Source: Sporocytophaga myxococcoides DSM 11118 (lineage in GTDB: Bacteria > Bacteroidota > Bacteroidia > Cytophagales > Cytophagaceae). Taken from it: 64,000 nt of DNA. Position numbers and translations under genes: made by a program. Location: NCBI RefSeq assembly GCF_000426725.1, contig NZ_AUFX01000014.1, positions 83,970-147,969 on the forward strand, given 5' to 3'. This document shows, piece by piece, positions 1 through 10,785 of this stretch. Position 1 is the stretch's first letter. Each line of letters starts with the position of its first letter. Under the pieces are notes generated by a model, which worked only from the letters and a program-made list of their open reading frames with translations, was not told the origin of the DNA and did not search any database.

Positions 1-1087
1 GTCTTCTGTACGTTATTAGTTTTCCGATATCAGGAAGAAAGTTATTCGCTGGGTCTTCTGCATAAACCCTTAATTCAATTGCATGGCCTCTGATAGAGAT
101 ATCTTCTTGTCTGAACGAAAGTGAATTACCCTCTGCTATATTAACCTGTTCCTTTACCAGATCTATTCCTGTAATCATTTCCGTAACGGGATGTTCTACT
201 TGTAGCCTGGTATTCATTTCAAGAAAATAAAAGTTAAGCTGTTCATCTACAATAAACTCAACAGTGCCTGCCCCGTAGTAGTTACAAGACTTAGCTACTT
301 TGACTGCTGCTTCTCCTATCGCCATTCTTTTCTCATGGTTTAAAACAGGAGAGGGGGCCTCTTCAACCACTTTCTGATAACGCCTCTGAATCGAGCATTC
401 TCTTTCAAAAAGATGGATTAAATTACCGTGTTGATCTCCAAGAACCTGAACTTCTATGTGTTTAGGTGATGCAATGTATTTTTCAATAAAGACAGAACCA
501 TCGCCAAAGGCAGATTTGGCCTCGCTTGAAGCTCTTTCTAGTTGTTCCGCAAATTCTTCTGGATTTTCTACAATACGCATTCCTTTTCCTCCTCCTCCGG
601 CACTTGCTTTAATAAGAACAGGATAGCCAATTTCCGAAGTTACTCTAAGCGCTTCATTAATATCGGTTACCGGTTTGTTTATTCCTGGCACCATTGGGAT
701 ATTATAGGCAGATGCAGCATCTTTAGCTGCCAGTTTACTTCCCATTATTTTTATGGAATTGGCAGAAGGTCCTATAAAAATCAAACCTGATTCTTCCACC
801 TGACGAGCAAAGGTCTCATTTTCACTTAGAAACCCATATCCTGGGTGTATTGCATCAGCTTTTAGTTTTAGAGCAGTTTCAATTATTTTCGAACTATTTA
901 AATAGGAGGCGGAAGAAGGAGCAGGACCAATGCAAACAGCTTCATCAGAATACTGAACATGAGGAGAAAGGCGGTCTGCCTCACTAAAAACAGCAACAGT
1001 TTTTATGCCCATTTCTTTTAGCGATCTCATGATTCTCAAAGCAATTTCACCCCTGTTTGCTACCAATACCTTTTTGATTTTTTGCAT
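1..1087 (-). CDS. biotin carboxylase subunit of an acyl-CoA carboxylase (partial, C-terminus outside window)
   Basis: ATP-dependent carboxylation of biotin, the first half-reaction of acetyl-CoA or propionyl-CoA carboxylase. About 361 codons are readable from the ATG at 1087 and the frame is open to the window edge. The N-terminal fold starts VLVANRGEIALRIM (residues 8-20), the ATP-grasp glycine loop ASAGGGGKGM lies at 161-170, and EMNTRLQVEHPVTE carries the metal and bicarbonate residues. The last visible residues are NNFLPDIGKLITYRR. A canonical AccC is about 450 residues, so roughly 90 residues or a further C-terminal extension are missing. It is divergent from the PLP enzyme at 1281. Whether the substrate partner is acetyl- or propionyl-CoA carboxylase cannot be decided here. 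Confidence 0.9.
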   Translation of the reverse strand, partial: MQKIKKVLVANRGEIALRIMRSLKEMGIKTVAVFSEADRLSPHVQYSDEAVCIGPAPSSASYLNSSKIIETALKLKADAIHPGYGFLSENETFARQVEESGLIFIGPSANSIKIMGSKLAAKDAASAYNIPMVPGINKPVTDINEALRVTSEIGYPVLIKASAGGGGKGMRIVENPEEFAEQLERASSEAKSAFGDGSVFIEKYIASPKHIEVQVLGDQHGNLIHLFERECSIQRRYQKVVEEAPSPVLNHEKRMAIGEAAVKVAKSCNYYGAGTVEFIVDEQLNFYFLEMNTRLQVEHPVTEMITGIDLVKEQVNIAEGNSLSFRQEDISIRGHAIELRVYAEDPANNFLPDIGKLITYRR

Positions 1088-1205
1088 TTTTCTGATCCTT
1101 AGTATGTGTCAATAATAAATAATTAAATCCATTAATTTTATTCTTTTTTTAAGAATATAGGAGGTATTTTATCGAAAACCATATTCAGGATCTGATTTTA
1201 ATGAT

Positions 1206-1213
1206 TACATTTG
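1206..1213 (+). promoter_or_regulatory. candidate Bacteroidota -7 element TACATTTG
   Basis: TACATTTG matches the Bacteroidota primary-sigma -7 consensus TAnnTTTG. It lies 68 bp before the TTG start of the PLP enzyme at 1281. No clear TTTG is seen at the expected -33 distance, so this is a moderate call. Confidence 0.4.
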
Positions 1214-1280
1214 TACGATTTTTGGATCTGGATTTGATCAGAATAAGGTTTTGATTTGATTATTTTAAAAATTTACTACC

Positions 1281-2525
1281 TTGGATTTATTTGATAAATT
1301 AACAAATGACAAAGGACCGTTAGGAAAACACTCTTCGGTCGCACATGGATATTTTGCATTCCCAAAACTAGAAGGCGAAATTGGCCCCAGAATGAAGTTC
1401 AGAGGAAAAGAAGTTTTGAACTGGAGCTTAAATAATTACATTGGACTTGCAAATCATCCTGAAGTTCGTAAAGCTGATGCCGAAGGTGCTGCAAAATATG
1501 GTTTGGCTTTCCCAATGGGAGCAAGAATGATGTCTGGAAATTCAAATCTAATTGAAGAGTTCGAGTCTCAGATATCTGATTTTGTGAAAAAAGAAGATAC
1601 AATGCTTCTTAACTTCGGATACCAAGGAATGGTGTCCATTATAGATGCAGTACTTTCCCGCCATGATGTAGTAATCTATGATAGTGAATCTCACGCTTGT
1701 ATTGTTGACGGTGTAAGACTACACCAGGGAAAAAGATTTGTATTTCCTCACAACGATATTGAAAATCTTAAAAAACAACTTGAAAGAGCTACTAAAATAG
1801 TTCAGGAAACTAAAGGTGGAATCCTTGTAATTACTGAAGGTGTATTCGGTATGGCAGGTGACCTTGGTAAATTGAGAGAAATAGTAGATCTGAAAAAACA
1901 GTATCAATTCAGATTGCTGGTTGACGATGCTCACGGTTTTGGAACTATGGGACCTACTGGAGCCGGTGCAGGAGAGCATCTTGGAGTTCAGGATGGTATT
2001 GATATTTACTTCTCAACATTTGCCAAATCTATGGCAAGTATTGGTGCATTTGTTTCAAGTACAGAACAAGTGATAGGTTTTTTAAGATATAATACCAGAT
2101 CTCAGATTTTTGCTAAAACATTACCAATGGCTTTGGTAGTGGGAGGGATGAAAAGACTTGAATTGCTTAGATCTCAGCCTCAATTAAGAGAAAACCTTTG
2201 GAATGTAGTTCGTAATTTACAACAAGGTTTGAAAGATGCAGGATTTGATATTGGTAAAACGGAATCTCCTGTAACTCCTGTTTATCTGAAAGGTGACGAG
2301 AGTGAGGCTGCTCAGCTGATAATAGATTTAAGAGAAAACTACAGCATTTTCTGTTCTATAGTTATTTATCCGGTAGTACCGAAAGGGGTTCTTGAACTTA
2401 GAATTATCCCTACTGCGATGCACACTTTTGAGGATGTTAAGCAGACAATCAAAGCTTTCCAGGAAGTTGCTTATAAACTTCAGAATAAGCTTTATACACA
2501 GAAACTGTCAAACATTTCAATTTAA
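1281..2525 (+). CDS. alpha-oxoamine synthase family enzyme, likely serine palmitoyltransferase
   Basis: PLP-dependent condensation of an amino acid with an acyl-CoA. In Bacteroidota this family makes 3-ketosphinganine (sphingolipids) or the capnine/sulfobacin sulfonolipid precursor. Length is 414 aa, normal for the family. The substrate-stacking His is in SESHAC (H138), the PLP-ring motif VDDAHGFG gives D215 and H218, and the Schiff-base Lys is in FSTFAKSMA (K249). The start is TTG at 1281; no in-frame ATG lies close upstream, and MDLFDKLTN resembles relatives. A hairpin terminator follows. KBL (2-amino-3-ketobutyrate CoA ligase) and AONS (BioF) are paralogues with the same motifs, so the acyl and amino-acid specificity is inference from phylum context. 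Confidence 0.85.
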   Translation: MDLFDKLTNDKGPLGKHSSVAHGYFAFPKLEGEIGPRMKFRGKEVLNWSLNNYIGLANHPEVRKADAEGAAKYGLAFPMGARMMSGNSNLIEEFESQISDFVKKEDTMLLNFGYQGMVSIIDAVLSRHDVVIYDSESHACIVDGVRLHQGKRFVFPHNDIENLKKQLERATKIVQETKGGILVITEGVFGMAGDLGKLREIVDLKKQYQFRLLVDDAHGFGTMGPTGAGAGEHLGVQDGIDIYFSTFAKSMASIGAFVSSTEQVIGFLRYNTRSQIFAKTLPMALVVGGMKRLELLRSQPQLRENLWNVVRNLQQGLKDAGFDIGKTESPVTPVYLKGDESEAAQLIIDLRENYSIFCSIVIYPVVPKGVLELRIIPTAMHTFEDVKQTIKAFQEVAYKLQNKLYTQKLSNISI

Positions 2526-2539
2526 TCAAGCAAGATAAG

Positions 2540-2585
2540 AGTAAGGTTTTCTAATAATATAGAAAGAAAATCTTACTTTTCTTTT
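2540..2585 (+). terminator. hairpin terminator after the PLP enzyme
   Basis: Arms AGTAAGGTTTTC (2540-2551) and GAAAATCTTACT (2566-2577) pair over 12 bp with one G-U. A T-rich stretch follows. Confidence 0.6.
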
Positions 2586-2644
2586 GAGTAGTATTTTTTA
2601 ATTTATTAATTTAGAACGTTTTAATAACCTAAATTTTTATAATA

Positions 2645-2827
2645 ATGAACAGATTCGAACAACTGAAAAATCTTGTGATGTCGCTGGAAGGTGATTTTGC
2701 GAAATTTTATGAAAAAGAAAATGCAGCAGCAGGGACCCGTGTAAGGAAAGGTATGCAGGATCTTAAAAATTTAGCTCAGGAGATTAGAGTTGAGGTTCAG
2801 GATAAGAAGAATACTGAAGAACAATAA
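2645..2827 (+). CDS. histone H1-like (Hc1-type) small basic protein
   Basis: A 60-aa protein with the pattern LVMSLEGDFAKFYEKEN then AAGTRVRKGMQDLKNLAQEIR, which I recognise as the short Bacteroidota histone H1/Hc1-like family. Members are presumed DNA-associated, but the cellular role is not established. The sequence is helical, and its charged residues suggest a short coiled coil. The gene is monocistronic, between a terminator and the shared bidirectional terminator with dapA. Confidence 0.8.
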   Translation: MNRFEQLKNLVMSLEGDFAKFYEKENAAAGTRVRKGMQDLKNLAQEIRVEVQDKKNTEEQ

Positions 2828-2828
2828 C

Positions 2829-2862
2829 AAAAAAAGAGGCTGAAATTCAGCCTCTTTTTTTG
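2829..2862. terminator. bidirectional terminator between the Hc1-like gene and dapA
   Basis: GAGGCTGA (2836-2843), loop AAT, TCAGCCTC (2847-2854), flanked by an A-run on the left and a T-run on the right. It can stop transcription from both sides. Confidence 0.85.
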
Positions 2863-2869
2863 TTATTTA

Positions 2870-3745
2870 TTAGTTAACTTCGTTTATCGCCTGTAAAATA
2901 CGGTCTCTGAGATTTTGAGAAGCTTTTACCAACGGCAGTCTTACATTACTTTTGCAGATACCCTTACGCTCCAATACTTCTTTAATTCCTACTGGATTCC
3001 CTTCTTCATACATCAAAGGATTAATTTTCCCAAGTTTAGCAATCACTGCTTCAGCTTCGGTATGTTTCCCTTCAGAGGTATACTGAATTGATTTTTTGAA
3101 ATGTGCTGGAAATGCATTGGCTAGCACTGAAATAACTCCAACACCACCAATGGCGCCGAAACTTGCTGTTGTCATATCATCACCGCTAATAAGCAGGAAG
3201 CCTTTAATGCTTTTATTAGCTATTTCTTCAGCTTGTTTCAAATCGCTGTTAGCCTCTTTGATCCCAATTACATTTTTAACATTGGAAAGTCTGATAGTTG
3301 TTTCCGCTGTCATATTGATTCCTGTTCTGCCAGGAACATTATAAAGAATTACTGGTACAGGAGATGCCTCAGCTATTTTTTTATAATGCTGATATATTCC
3401 TTCCTGAGAAGGTTTATTGTAATAAGGACAAACTGATAGGATCGCGCTAATTCCCTCGAAATTCGTATTCTTTATTCTCTCAAGAACTTCTTTAGTATTA
3501 TTACCACCTATGCCGAAGACAACTGGAAGCTTGCCCTTGTTTTCTTTGAGTACAAAATCTAAGATTTGTTTTTTTTCATCCTGACTGGTTGTTGGAGATT
3601 CACCTGTGGTGCCATTTACCACTAAATAGTCTCCTCCATTCTGACTTACGTGATCGAGTAGTTTTTTTAATCCGTTAAAATCAATACTATCGTCATCACT
3701 AAACGGCGTTACAAGTGCTACTCCGGTCCCCGAAAAAATACTCAT
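2870..3745 (-). CDS. dapA: 4-hydroxy-tetrahydrodipicolinate synthase
   Basis: Condenses pyruvate with aspartate semialdehyde, the first committed step of lysine and diaminopimelate synthesis; cytoplasmic TIM barrel. 291 aa, standard length. GTTGES (T46/T47), PYYNKPSQEG (Y108/Y109), the proton-relay Tyr in ILYNVPGRTG (Y135), R140 and the Schiff-base Lys in GIKEAN (K163) are all present. It is the last gene of a ligA-DUF6913-dapA operon, with a 3-bp gap to the gene upstream. The family also holds N-acetylneuraminate lyase and KDG aldolase, but the full DapA motif set argues for DapA. Confidence 0.95.
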   Translation of the reverse strand: MSIFSGTGVALVTPFSDDDSIDFNGLKKLLDHVSQNGGDYLVVNGTTGESPTTSQDEKKQILDFVLKENKGKLPVVFGIGGNNTKEVLERIKNTNFEGISAILSVCPYYNKPSQEGIYQHYKKIAEASPVPVILYNVPGRTGINMTAETTIRLSNVKNVIGIKEANSDLKQAEEIANKSIKGFLLISGDDMTTASFGAIGGVGVISVLANAFPAHFKKSIQYTSEGKHTEAEAVIAKLGKINPLMYEEGNPVGIKEVLERKGICKSNVRLPLVKASQNLRDRILQAINEVN

Positions 3746-3748
3746 TTT

Positions 3749-4267
3749 TTAACTCCTGAATTTTTTTGTACAAACTTCCATTAATCTGATCAATGCTTCA
3801 ATGCCTTCTCCTTTTTTTAATTCGGCCATTACTTCCAGAATATTTTTATTGTTTTCTGAAAAGATTCCGAACCGGCATTTTGCTTTGCTTGCAGATAAAA
3901 TATTTTCGAAAGGCAAAAATGGTGAAATATTAATAGAATATAAATAGTCGAATTCGGTTTTTATAAAATTATTTATTTTCTCGTCCCGATAAGTACCATT
4001 CCATTTTATTTCACTAAATGAAATTCTTGTAAAAGGAAAATCAAAGGCACAATTATTGGTCATTGAATTGCAGATGATTACTACTTTTTTCCCCTCTTTA
4101 ATCAGACTTTTCACAAATTGAGATATCAGCTCATTGCCTTTGGGGTTTTCGTTGCTGATAAGAATCCCGACCGTTGAAGATTCTTCATAACTCAGACTTT
4201 CCCTTTTGGCTTTGTTATTTTTTCTGTTGTAATAAGTTCTAACTCTTAAAAAAAGCTTTTTAATCAT
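3749..4267 (-). CDS. DUF6913-like conserved Bacteroidota protein
   Basis: A 172-aa protein without signal peptide or membrane segment. The N-terminus is very basic (IKKLFLRVRTYYNRKNNKAKR). A central alpha/beta part follows (TVGILISNENPKGNELISQFVKSL, then KVVIICNS). I recall such proteins as DUF6913 and as commonly linked to dapA and ligA, with no known biochemical function. It is tightly packed between ligA (6-bp gap) and dapA (3-bp gap), so it is surely co-transcribed. The family name is from memory and should be checked. Confidence 0.7.
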   Translation of the reverse strand: MIKKLFLRVRTYYNRKNNKAKRESLSYEESSTVGILISNENPKGNELISQFVKSLIKEGKKVVIICNSMTNNCAFDFPFTRISFSEIKWNGTYRDEKINNFIKTEFDYLYSINISPFLPFENILSASKAKCRFGIFSENNKNILEVMAELKKGEGIEALIRLMEVCTKKFRS

Positions 4268-4273
4268 CTTTAA

Positions 4274-6280
<2,007 letters not shown>

Positions 6281-6481
6281 CTATTATTAAATGAATTGTT
6301 TTTAAATTTTTCTAAGTTATAATTATACAAAAATAAACCGGGAATAGGCATTTTAAAAAAATATCACTGTTAATCAACTAATAGTTTTTCAGATAAGTAA
6401 TTGATTATAGTGATTTAAAGGATTTTCAATGGTAATTGATATAATTAATATAAATAAAGTTACATTTTAAAATTTATTGTG

Positions 6482-7060
6482 ATGGGAAATATTAAAGTAC
6501 ACGAGCTGATAGAAAATCGTTGGAGTCCAAGAGCTTATCTATCAAAAGAGGTGGAGAATGAAAAACTTCAAAGGATCTTTGAAGCTTCCAGGAGAGCGCC
6601 TTCGGCAATGAACGAACAGCCTTGGAGGTATGTCGTCGGATTAAAAAAAGATGTCAATGTATGGAAAAGCATAGCAGATAGTTTGAATGAAAGCAATCAG
6701 ATTTGGGCTCAACATGCTCCGGTTTTAATTCTGACTTTAGTCAAAAAACATTATACCCGAAATGGTTCTGAAAATACCAGCAGACATTATGATCTTGGGC
6801 AATCAGTGGCATATCTTTCTATTCAGGCGACAAACGAAGGCCTATTTTTACATCAGATGGGAGGTTTTTCCCGTGAAAAAGCAATTGAAAATTTACAGAT
6901 TCCAGAAGAATTCGAACCTGTGACTGTAATTGCTTTGGGCTATAAGGGAGATCTTAATTCTTTGCCTCCAAATTTGCAGGAACGTGAAAAGCAAATGGTA
7001 AATAGGTTTCCTATCAATGAGTTAGTCTTTTCCGGATGGGGCGAAAAGCTTTTTGAATAG
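6482..7060 (+). CDS. nitroreductase family protein
   Basis: FMN-dependent NAD(P)H oxidoreductase of the nitroreductase fold, substrate unknown. Family signatures are RWSPRAY near the N-terminus, ASRRAPSAMNEQPWRYVV, and DLGQSVAYLSIQATNEGLFLHQMGGF. 192 aa from the ATG at 6482; a GTG lies immediately upstream at 6479, so the frame could begin one codon earlier. No signal peptide, so cytoplasmic. It stands alone between ligA (divergent) and the small GNAT gene 76 bp downstream. Confidence 0.88.
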   Translation: MGNIKVHELIENRWSPRAYLSKEVENEKLQRIFEASRRAPSAMNEQPWRYVVGLKKDVNVWKSIADSLNESNQIWAQHAPVLILTLVKKHYTRNGSENTSRHYDLGQSVAYLSIQATNEGLFLHQMGGFSREKAIENLQIPEEFEPVTVIALGYKGDLNSLPPNLQEREKQMVNRFPINELVFSGWGEKLFE

Positions 7061-7124
7061 GGAAGGCGGTTAACAAAATTAAAATCTCTCTTGTTATATT
7101 TTAAAAGTTCTTAAACAAAATCAC

Positions 7125-7130
7125 AGGAGG
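7125..7130 (+). promoter_or_regulatory. strong Shine-Dalgarno AGGAGG
   Basis: AGGAGG sits 6 nt before the ATG at 7137. Most genes in this window have no such motif, in line with the weak use of SD sequences in Bacteroidota, so this site fixes the start. Confidence 0.7.
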
Positions 7131-7136
7131 GTAACG

Positions 7137-7442
7137 ATGATTTTCGATATAAAGCATGATGGGAAGAGTCAGAAATTCTTTATCGTTATAAATGGAAAGG
7201 AATGCAATTTAAAGTATGAAAAACTTTCCGATCAGATTTTTGAGGTCAAACAAATGTTTGTTCCAAAAAATTTGAGAGGCCAGGGAATTGCAGGTAGAAT
7301 TGTGGAATTTTCTCTAAATTTTGCCAAAAAAAATTTTATTAAGATAAGAACGTCTTGTTCCTATATTCACAATTTCATAGAAAAAAGAAGAGAGTTTAAG
7401 GAGTTGTTGGTAACAGCGTCCAAAGAGCCTGCCGTAATTTAA
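7137..7442 (+). CDS. small GNAT-like acetyltransferase (YjdJ/NATD1 type)
   Basis: A 101-aa protein of the compact GNAT-like family (PF14542 type, from memory), predicted to transfer an acetyl group from acetyl-CoA; the acceptor is unknown. Visible signatures are KQMFVPKNLRGQGIAGRIVE, the acetyl-CoA pyrophosphate loop with RGQGIAG, and the family-specific Cys/Tyr motif SCSYIHNFIEK. The start is set by the SD at 7125. The tail is slightly longer than usual. Confidence 0.75.
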   Translation: MIFDIKHDGKSQKFFIVINGKECNLKYEKLSDQIFEVKQMFVPKNLRGQGIAGRIVEFSLNFAKKNFIKIRTSCSYIHNFIEKRREFKELLVTASKEPAVI

Positions 7443-7553
7443 TAACCCTGGTTAATCTTCAAAAATCAATCAACTTCATCCTGATTTTTCAATTCAGAAA
7501 ATATTTATTAGTAATTTCGTTTAGATTACTAAAATATGGATTGACAAATCCGG

Positions 7554-8249
7554 ATGAAGATGTTTTGGAAAAAGTGTGTTAGAATAATTAAACTGACTGT
7601 GATTTTTTTTCTGGTCAGTACCTTGTTTTCTGTTATTATGTTAAGATTTATTCCCCCAATAGCAACACCATTAATGATCATCAGGTGTGGTGAACAGATC
7701 TGGAATGGTAAATCTCTAAAACTTAAAAAAGACTGGGTATCTTTTGATCAAATCTCTCCTAATTTAAAAAGGGCTGTAATTGCATCAGAAGATCAGCGAT
7801 TTATGGATCATTTTGGATTTGACTTTGATGCTATAAAAAAGGCTATGAAGTACAATAAAAAAGGGAAGAAAAAAGTAGTAGGTGCCAGTACAATTAGTCA
7901 GCAGGTTGCAAAAAATGTTTTTCTCTGGCCTTCCAGATCATGGTTAAGAAAAGGGTTTGAAGTTTATTTCACTGTTCTTATAGAAATATTCTGGAGTAAG
8001 GAAAGAATACTTGAAGTTTACCTTAATATTGTAGAGCTGGGTAATGGAATTTATGGCGCAGAGGCAGCTTCAAAATACTATTACAGTATCAATGCAAAAA
8101 AACTTTCAAAAGATCAGGCGGCCTTATTAGCAGCAATATTACCAAATCCCTTAAAATGGTCTCCAACCAAGCCTTCAATGTATATTTTAAAGAGAAGAAA
8201 TTGGATTAGACAGAATATGGCAAGAATGGGAAAGGTCGAGTTTTCCTGA
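7554..8249 (+). CDS. mtgA: monofunctional biosynthetic peptidoglycan transglycosylase
   Basis: GT51 enzyme polymerising lipid II into glycan strands in the periplasm. 231 aa: one N-terminal membrane segment (about residues 13-33), then the catalytic domain. The catalytic Glu is in ASEDQRFMDHFGFD (E79), followed by GASTISQQVAKNVFLWPSRSW, the second acid region RILEVYLNIVELGNGIYG, and the family's C-terminal end. There is no transpeptidase domain, which separates it from the penicillin-binding protein at 12143. Ends at a shared bidirectional terminator. Confidence 0.93.
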   Translation: MKMFWKKCVRIIKLTVIFFLVSTLFSVIMLRFIPPIATPLMIIRCGEQIWNGKSLKLKKDWVSFDQISPNLKRAVIASEDQRFMDHFGFDFDAIKKAMKYNKKGKKKVVGASTISQQVAKNVFLWPSRSWLRKGFEVYFTVLIEIFWSKERILEVYLNIVELGNGIYGAEAASKYYYSINAKKLSKDQAALLAAILPNPLKWSPTKPSMYILKRRNWIRQNMARMGKVEFS

Positions 8250-8273
8250 TATAATGGCAAAATTCCTTTCAAT

Positions 8274-8310
8274 AAAAAGGGTTCGAATATTTATCCGAAC
8301 CCTTTTTTTT
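8274..8310. terminator. bidirectional terminator between mtgA and glgB
   Basis: AAAAAGGGTTCG (8274-8285) pairs with CGAACCCTTTTT (8296-8307), with a 10-nt loop. The A-run and T-run serve both directions. Confidence 0.85.
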
Positions 8311-8326
8311 ATTTTAGTATTTAATA

Positions 8327-10339
8327 TCAATCTATTTTTTTCATAACCAAAGCTGTTCTGTTGGTCAGGTAAATACTTAATGACTGGAATTCATCAGTTT
8401 CATGGATAAAATCCGTATCAACTCTTCCAAATCCACCAAATTCCTTTTCATCTGAATTTAGGATGATTTTATACTTACCCATTTCTGGAGCTCTGAACCG
8501 ATAACCAAAAATAGAATTTCCAATACTGAAGTTAAATATAAATACAAGGTTATTTCTTTCGAATATGATGACCTTATTCGCAGAGTCCATATTGATTTGT
8601 CTTCCGTTTAAAGCGGAAACAATATGGTTTTCTTTTATGCAATGAACCATTGCCCTATCAAAGTTTGCAAGGTATTGGTATTTCAGATTTTTGCTGTCAA
8701 CCAATGTCCATTGTCTGCGAGCGTATTTGTAACTCCAGTTGTTTCCTTGTCTAGGAAAATCTATCCATTCTGGGTGACCGAATTCATTTCCCATAAAGTT
8801 GAGATATCCTTCTCCTCCCAATGATATGGTGAATAAACGGATCATTTTATGAAGGGCAATCCCTCTGTCAATAACTACATTAGGATCATCAACCAGCATA
8901 TGGAAGTACATCTCCTTGTCCATAAGCCAGAATGCAAGTGTTTTGTCACCAACAAGCGCCTGATCATGAGATTCTGCATAAGCAATTGTTTTTTCCTTCC
9001 ATCTACGGTTGCTTAATACTGACCACATTTCATTAATGTCCCAGTCTTCGTCAGATTTCTCCTTTAATATTTTTATCCAGTAATCCGGAATACCCATTGC
9101 AAGTCTGTAATCAAAACCAAGGCCACCTTCTTCTACTGTTCTGCAAAGGCCAGGCATTCCACTCACATCTTCTGCTATAGAAATTGCATTCGGATTTACT
9201 TCTTTAATTAATTCATTAGCTAGCTGCAGATAGGTGATGGCATCCCATTCTACATCATTTTTAAAATATTTGTCATAATGATCGAAGGAGGTAGAGCCAT
9301 GATGAAAGTATAGCATTGATGTAACGCCATCAAATCTAAACCCATCAAACTTGTATTCTTCCAGCCAGAATTTAACATTGCTTAGCAGAAATTGCTTCAC
9401 TTCCCATTTTCCATAATCAAAGATTTTGGAGTCCCATCCTTCATGATAACCTCTTCCTCCGGAATGGAAATACTGATGATCCGTTCCGTCGAATTCATTA
9501 AGTCCTTCAGAAAGATTTTTTACTGCATGAGAATGAACAATGTCCATAATAACGGCAATTCCCAACTCATGTGCTTTACCAATAAGGTATTTTAGATCCT
9601 CAGGATTTCCAAAGCGAGAGGAAGCTGCAAAAAAGTTAGATACGTGGTAGCCGAAAGACCCATAGTATGGGTGTTCCATTACTGCCATCAACTGAATTGC
9701 ATTGTATCCATAGTCCTTAATTCTAGGAAGCACTTCATCGGCAAATTCGATATAAGTCCCAAGCCCTTCTTTTTCCTGAGCCATTCCTACATGGGCCTCG
9801 TAGATTAAAGGTTCATTGAGAACATCCTGAAGATTCAGGTTGTATGGCCCCCATTGGAATGGAAAAGACTCAAACCAAAGCTGTCCGCTAAAGTCATAAG
9901 TCTGGGGATCCTGAATGACCTTTTGCATATAGGCAGGAATTCTGTCCATCGCGCCATTATTGGCTACTATGTGAACTTTAATCCTGCTTCCATGAACAAA
10001 AGTATCTTTATATTGATCATAAGGAAGAAAAATTTCCCAATCTCCTCTAGGATTCCTAGTAAGAGAATGAGAACCTCTGTTCCAATGATTAAAGTCTCCG
10101 GTTAAGAACAGCTGATGAGCTTTAGGGGCCCATTCTCTGTACCACCATCCGTTTTTTTCATTATCAAAGTTAACCCCATAGTATTTATGAGCGTCAGCAA
10201 AATTGCTAAGGCTACCGTATGCCTTTTGAATTTCACTCAAAGCATTATGAAATCGTTCAAGACGAGCTTCAACGTCATGATTATAGGGTTCCAACCAGGG
10301 ATCGTCCTGGATAAGAGGCAGTTTTTCTTTTTCCTTCAC
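8327..10339 (-). CDS. glgB: 1,4-alpha-glucan branching enzyme, eukaryote-type GH13_8
   Basis: Introduces alpha-1,6 branches into glycogen. 670 aa. The N-terminal CBM48 module has WYREWAPKAHQLFLTGDFNHW (66-86, interrupted here by none of the bacterial GlgB N1 module). The GH13 barrel has the nucleophile D337 in FDGFRFDGVTSM, acid/base E390 in SIAEDVSGMPG and D459 in AYAESHDQALVGDK, and a C-terminal all-beta domain follows. The sequence reads far closer to animal/yeast GBE1 (NFMGNEFGHPEW, CIQLMA-like IQLMAVMEHPYY) than to E. coli GlgB. The start is GTG at 10339. Two lipoprotein genes lie upstream in the same direction. Confidence 0.95.
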   Translation of the reverse strand: MKEKEKLPLIQDDPWLEPYNHDVEARLERFHNALSEIQKAYGSLSNFADAHKYYGVNFDNEKNGWWYREWAPKAHQLFLTGDFNHWNRGSHSLTRNPRGDWEIFLPYDQYKDTFVHGSRIKVHIVANNGAMDRIPAYMQKVIQDPQTYDFSGQLWFESFPFQWGPYNLNLQDVLNEPLIYEAHVGMAQEKEGLGTYIEFADEVLPRIKDYGYNAIQLMAVMEHPYYGSFGYHVSNFFAASSRFGNPEDLKYLIGKAHELGIAVIMDIVHSHAVKNLSEGLNEFDGTDHQYFHSGGRGYHEGWDSKIFDYGKWEVKQFLLSNVKFWLEEYKFDGFRFDGVTSMLYFHHGSTSFDHYDKYFKNDVEWDAITYLQLANELIKEVNPNAISIAEDVSGMPGLCRTVEEGGLGFDYRLAMGIPDYWIKILKEKSDEDWDINEMWSVLSNRRWKEKTIAYAESHDQALVGDKTLAFWLMDKEMYFHMLVDDPNVVIDRGIALHKMIRLFTISLGGEGYLNFMGNEFGHPEWIDFPRQGNNWSYKYARRQWTLVDSKNLKYQYLANFDRAMVHCIKENHIVSALNGRQINMDSANKVIIFERNNLVFIFNFSIGNSIFGYRFRAPEMGKYKIILNSDEKEFGGFGRVDTDFIHETDEFQSLSIYLTNRTALVMKKID

Positions 10340-10425
10340 TGTGATATAAAAAAGTTATGTTAGCTTAATAATACACGCTATAACTCTAATATAAAAATTA
10401 TTGTTTAGAGAATTTGATAACTTCT

Positions 10426-10773
10426 TTAATCAATAATATTTAACTCATCTTCTGAGGTGCCAATTCTAGCAATAAGTAATTGTTGAGTAATTGCTGAAGA
10501 AGCTACTAATGGTCTCTTGTGAAGATTGATAGATTTTCTGATATATCGGATATCTACCTTTTTGGTTGTCTCTTTATCTACGGTTTTTACACTGTCTGCA
10601 TTCAGAGAGTCTTTTGGAGTAGGGTCTGGTATGGATCTTGAACTTAATGTGTCTGTTTTTTTCTCAGGCAATGGCCTGTTCACTTTATCTGTTTGTCCAT
10701 TATATGGACTGCAGGCAAATACATTTCCCAAAAAGAAAATTAAAATGAAGATATTCAATTTAATATGTGACAT
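10426..10773 (-). CDS. small lipoprotein of unknown function
   Basis: A 115-aa protein with a signal peptide ending in a lipobox-like GNVFAC, so C21 would be lipidated. The mature part is short, polar and low in complexity (KTDTLSSRSIPDPTPKDS), with no domain I recognise. A strong SD (AAGGAGGG, complement of 10778-10785) precedes the ATG. It sits between another lipoprotein gene and glgB, all on the minus strand. The gene call rests on signal peptide plus SD. Confidence 0.7.
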   Translation of the reverse strand: MSHIKLNIFILIFFLGNVFACSPYNGQTDKVNRPLPEKKTDTLSSRSIPDPTPKDSLNADSVKTVDKETTKKVDIRYIRKSINLHKRPLVASSAITQQLLIARIGTSEDELNIID

Positions 10774-10777
10774 AATT

Positions 10778-10785
10778 CCCTCCTT
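10778..10785 (-). promoter_or_regulatory. strong Shine-Dalgarno AAGGAGGG
   Basis: Minus-strand AAGGAGGG lies 4 nt upstream of the ATG at 10773. It is one of very few SD motifs in this window. Confidence 0.65.

Noticed and set aside
542..790. Open frame opposite the biotin carboxylase gene
   Set aside because: Antisense shadow of a clearly conserved gene (Ser/Phe-rich translation).
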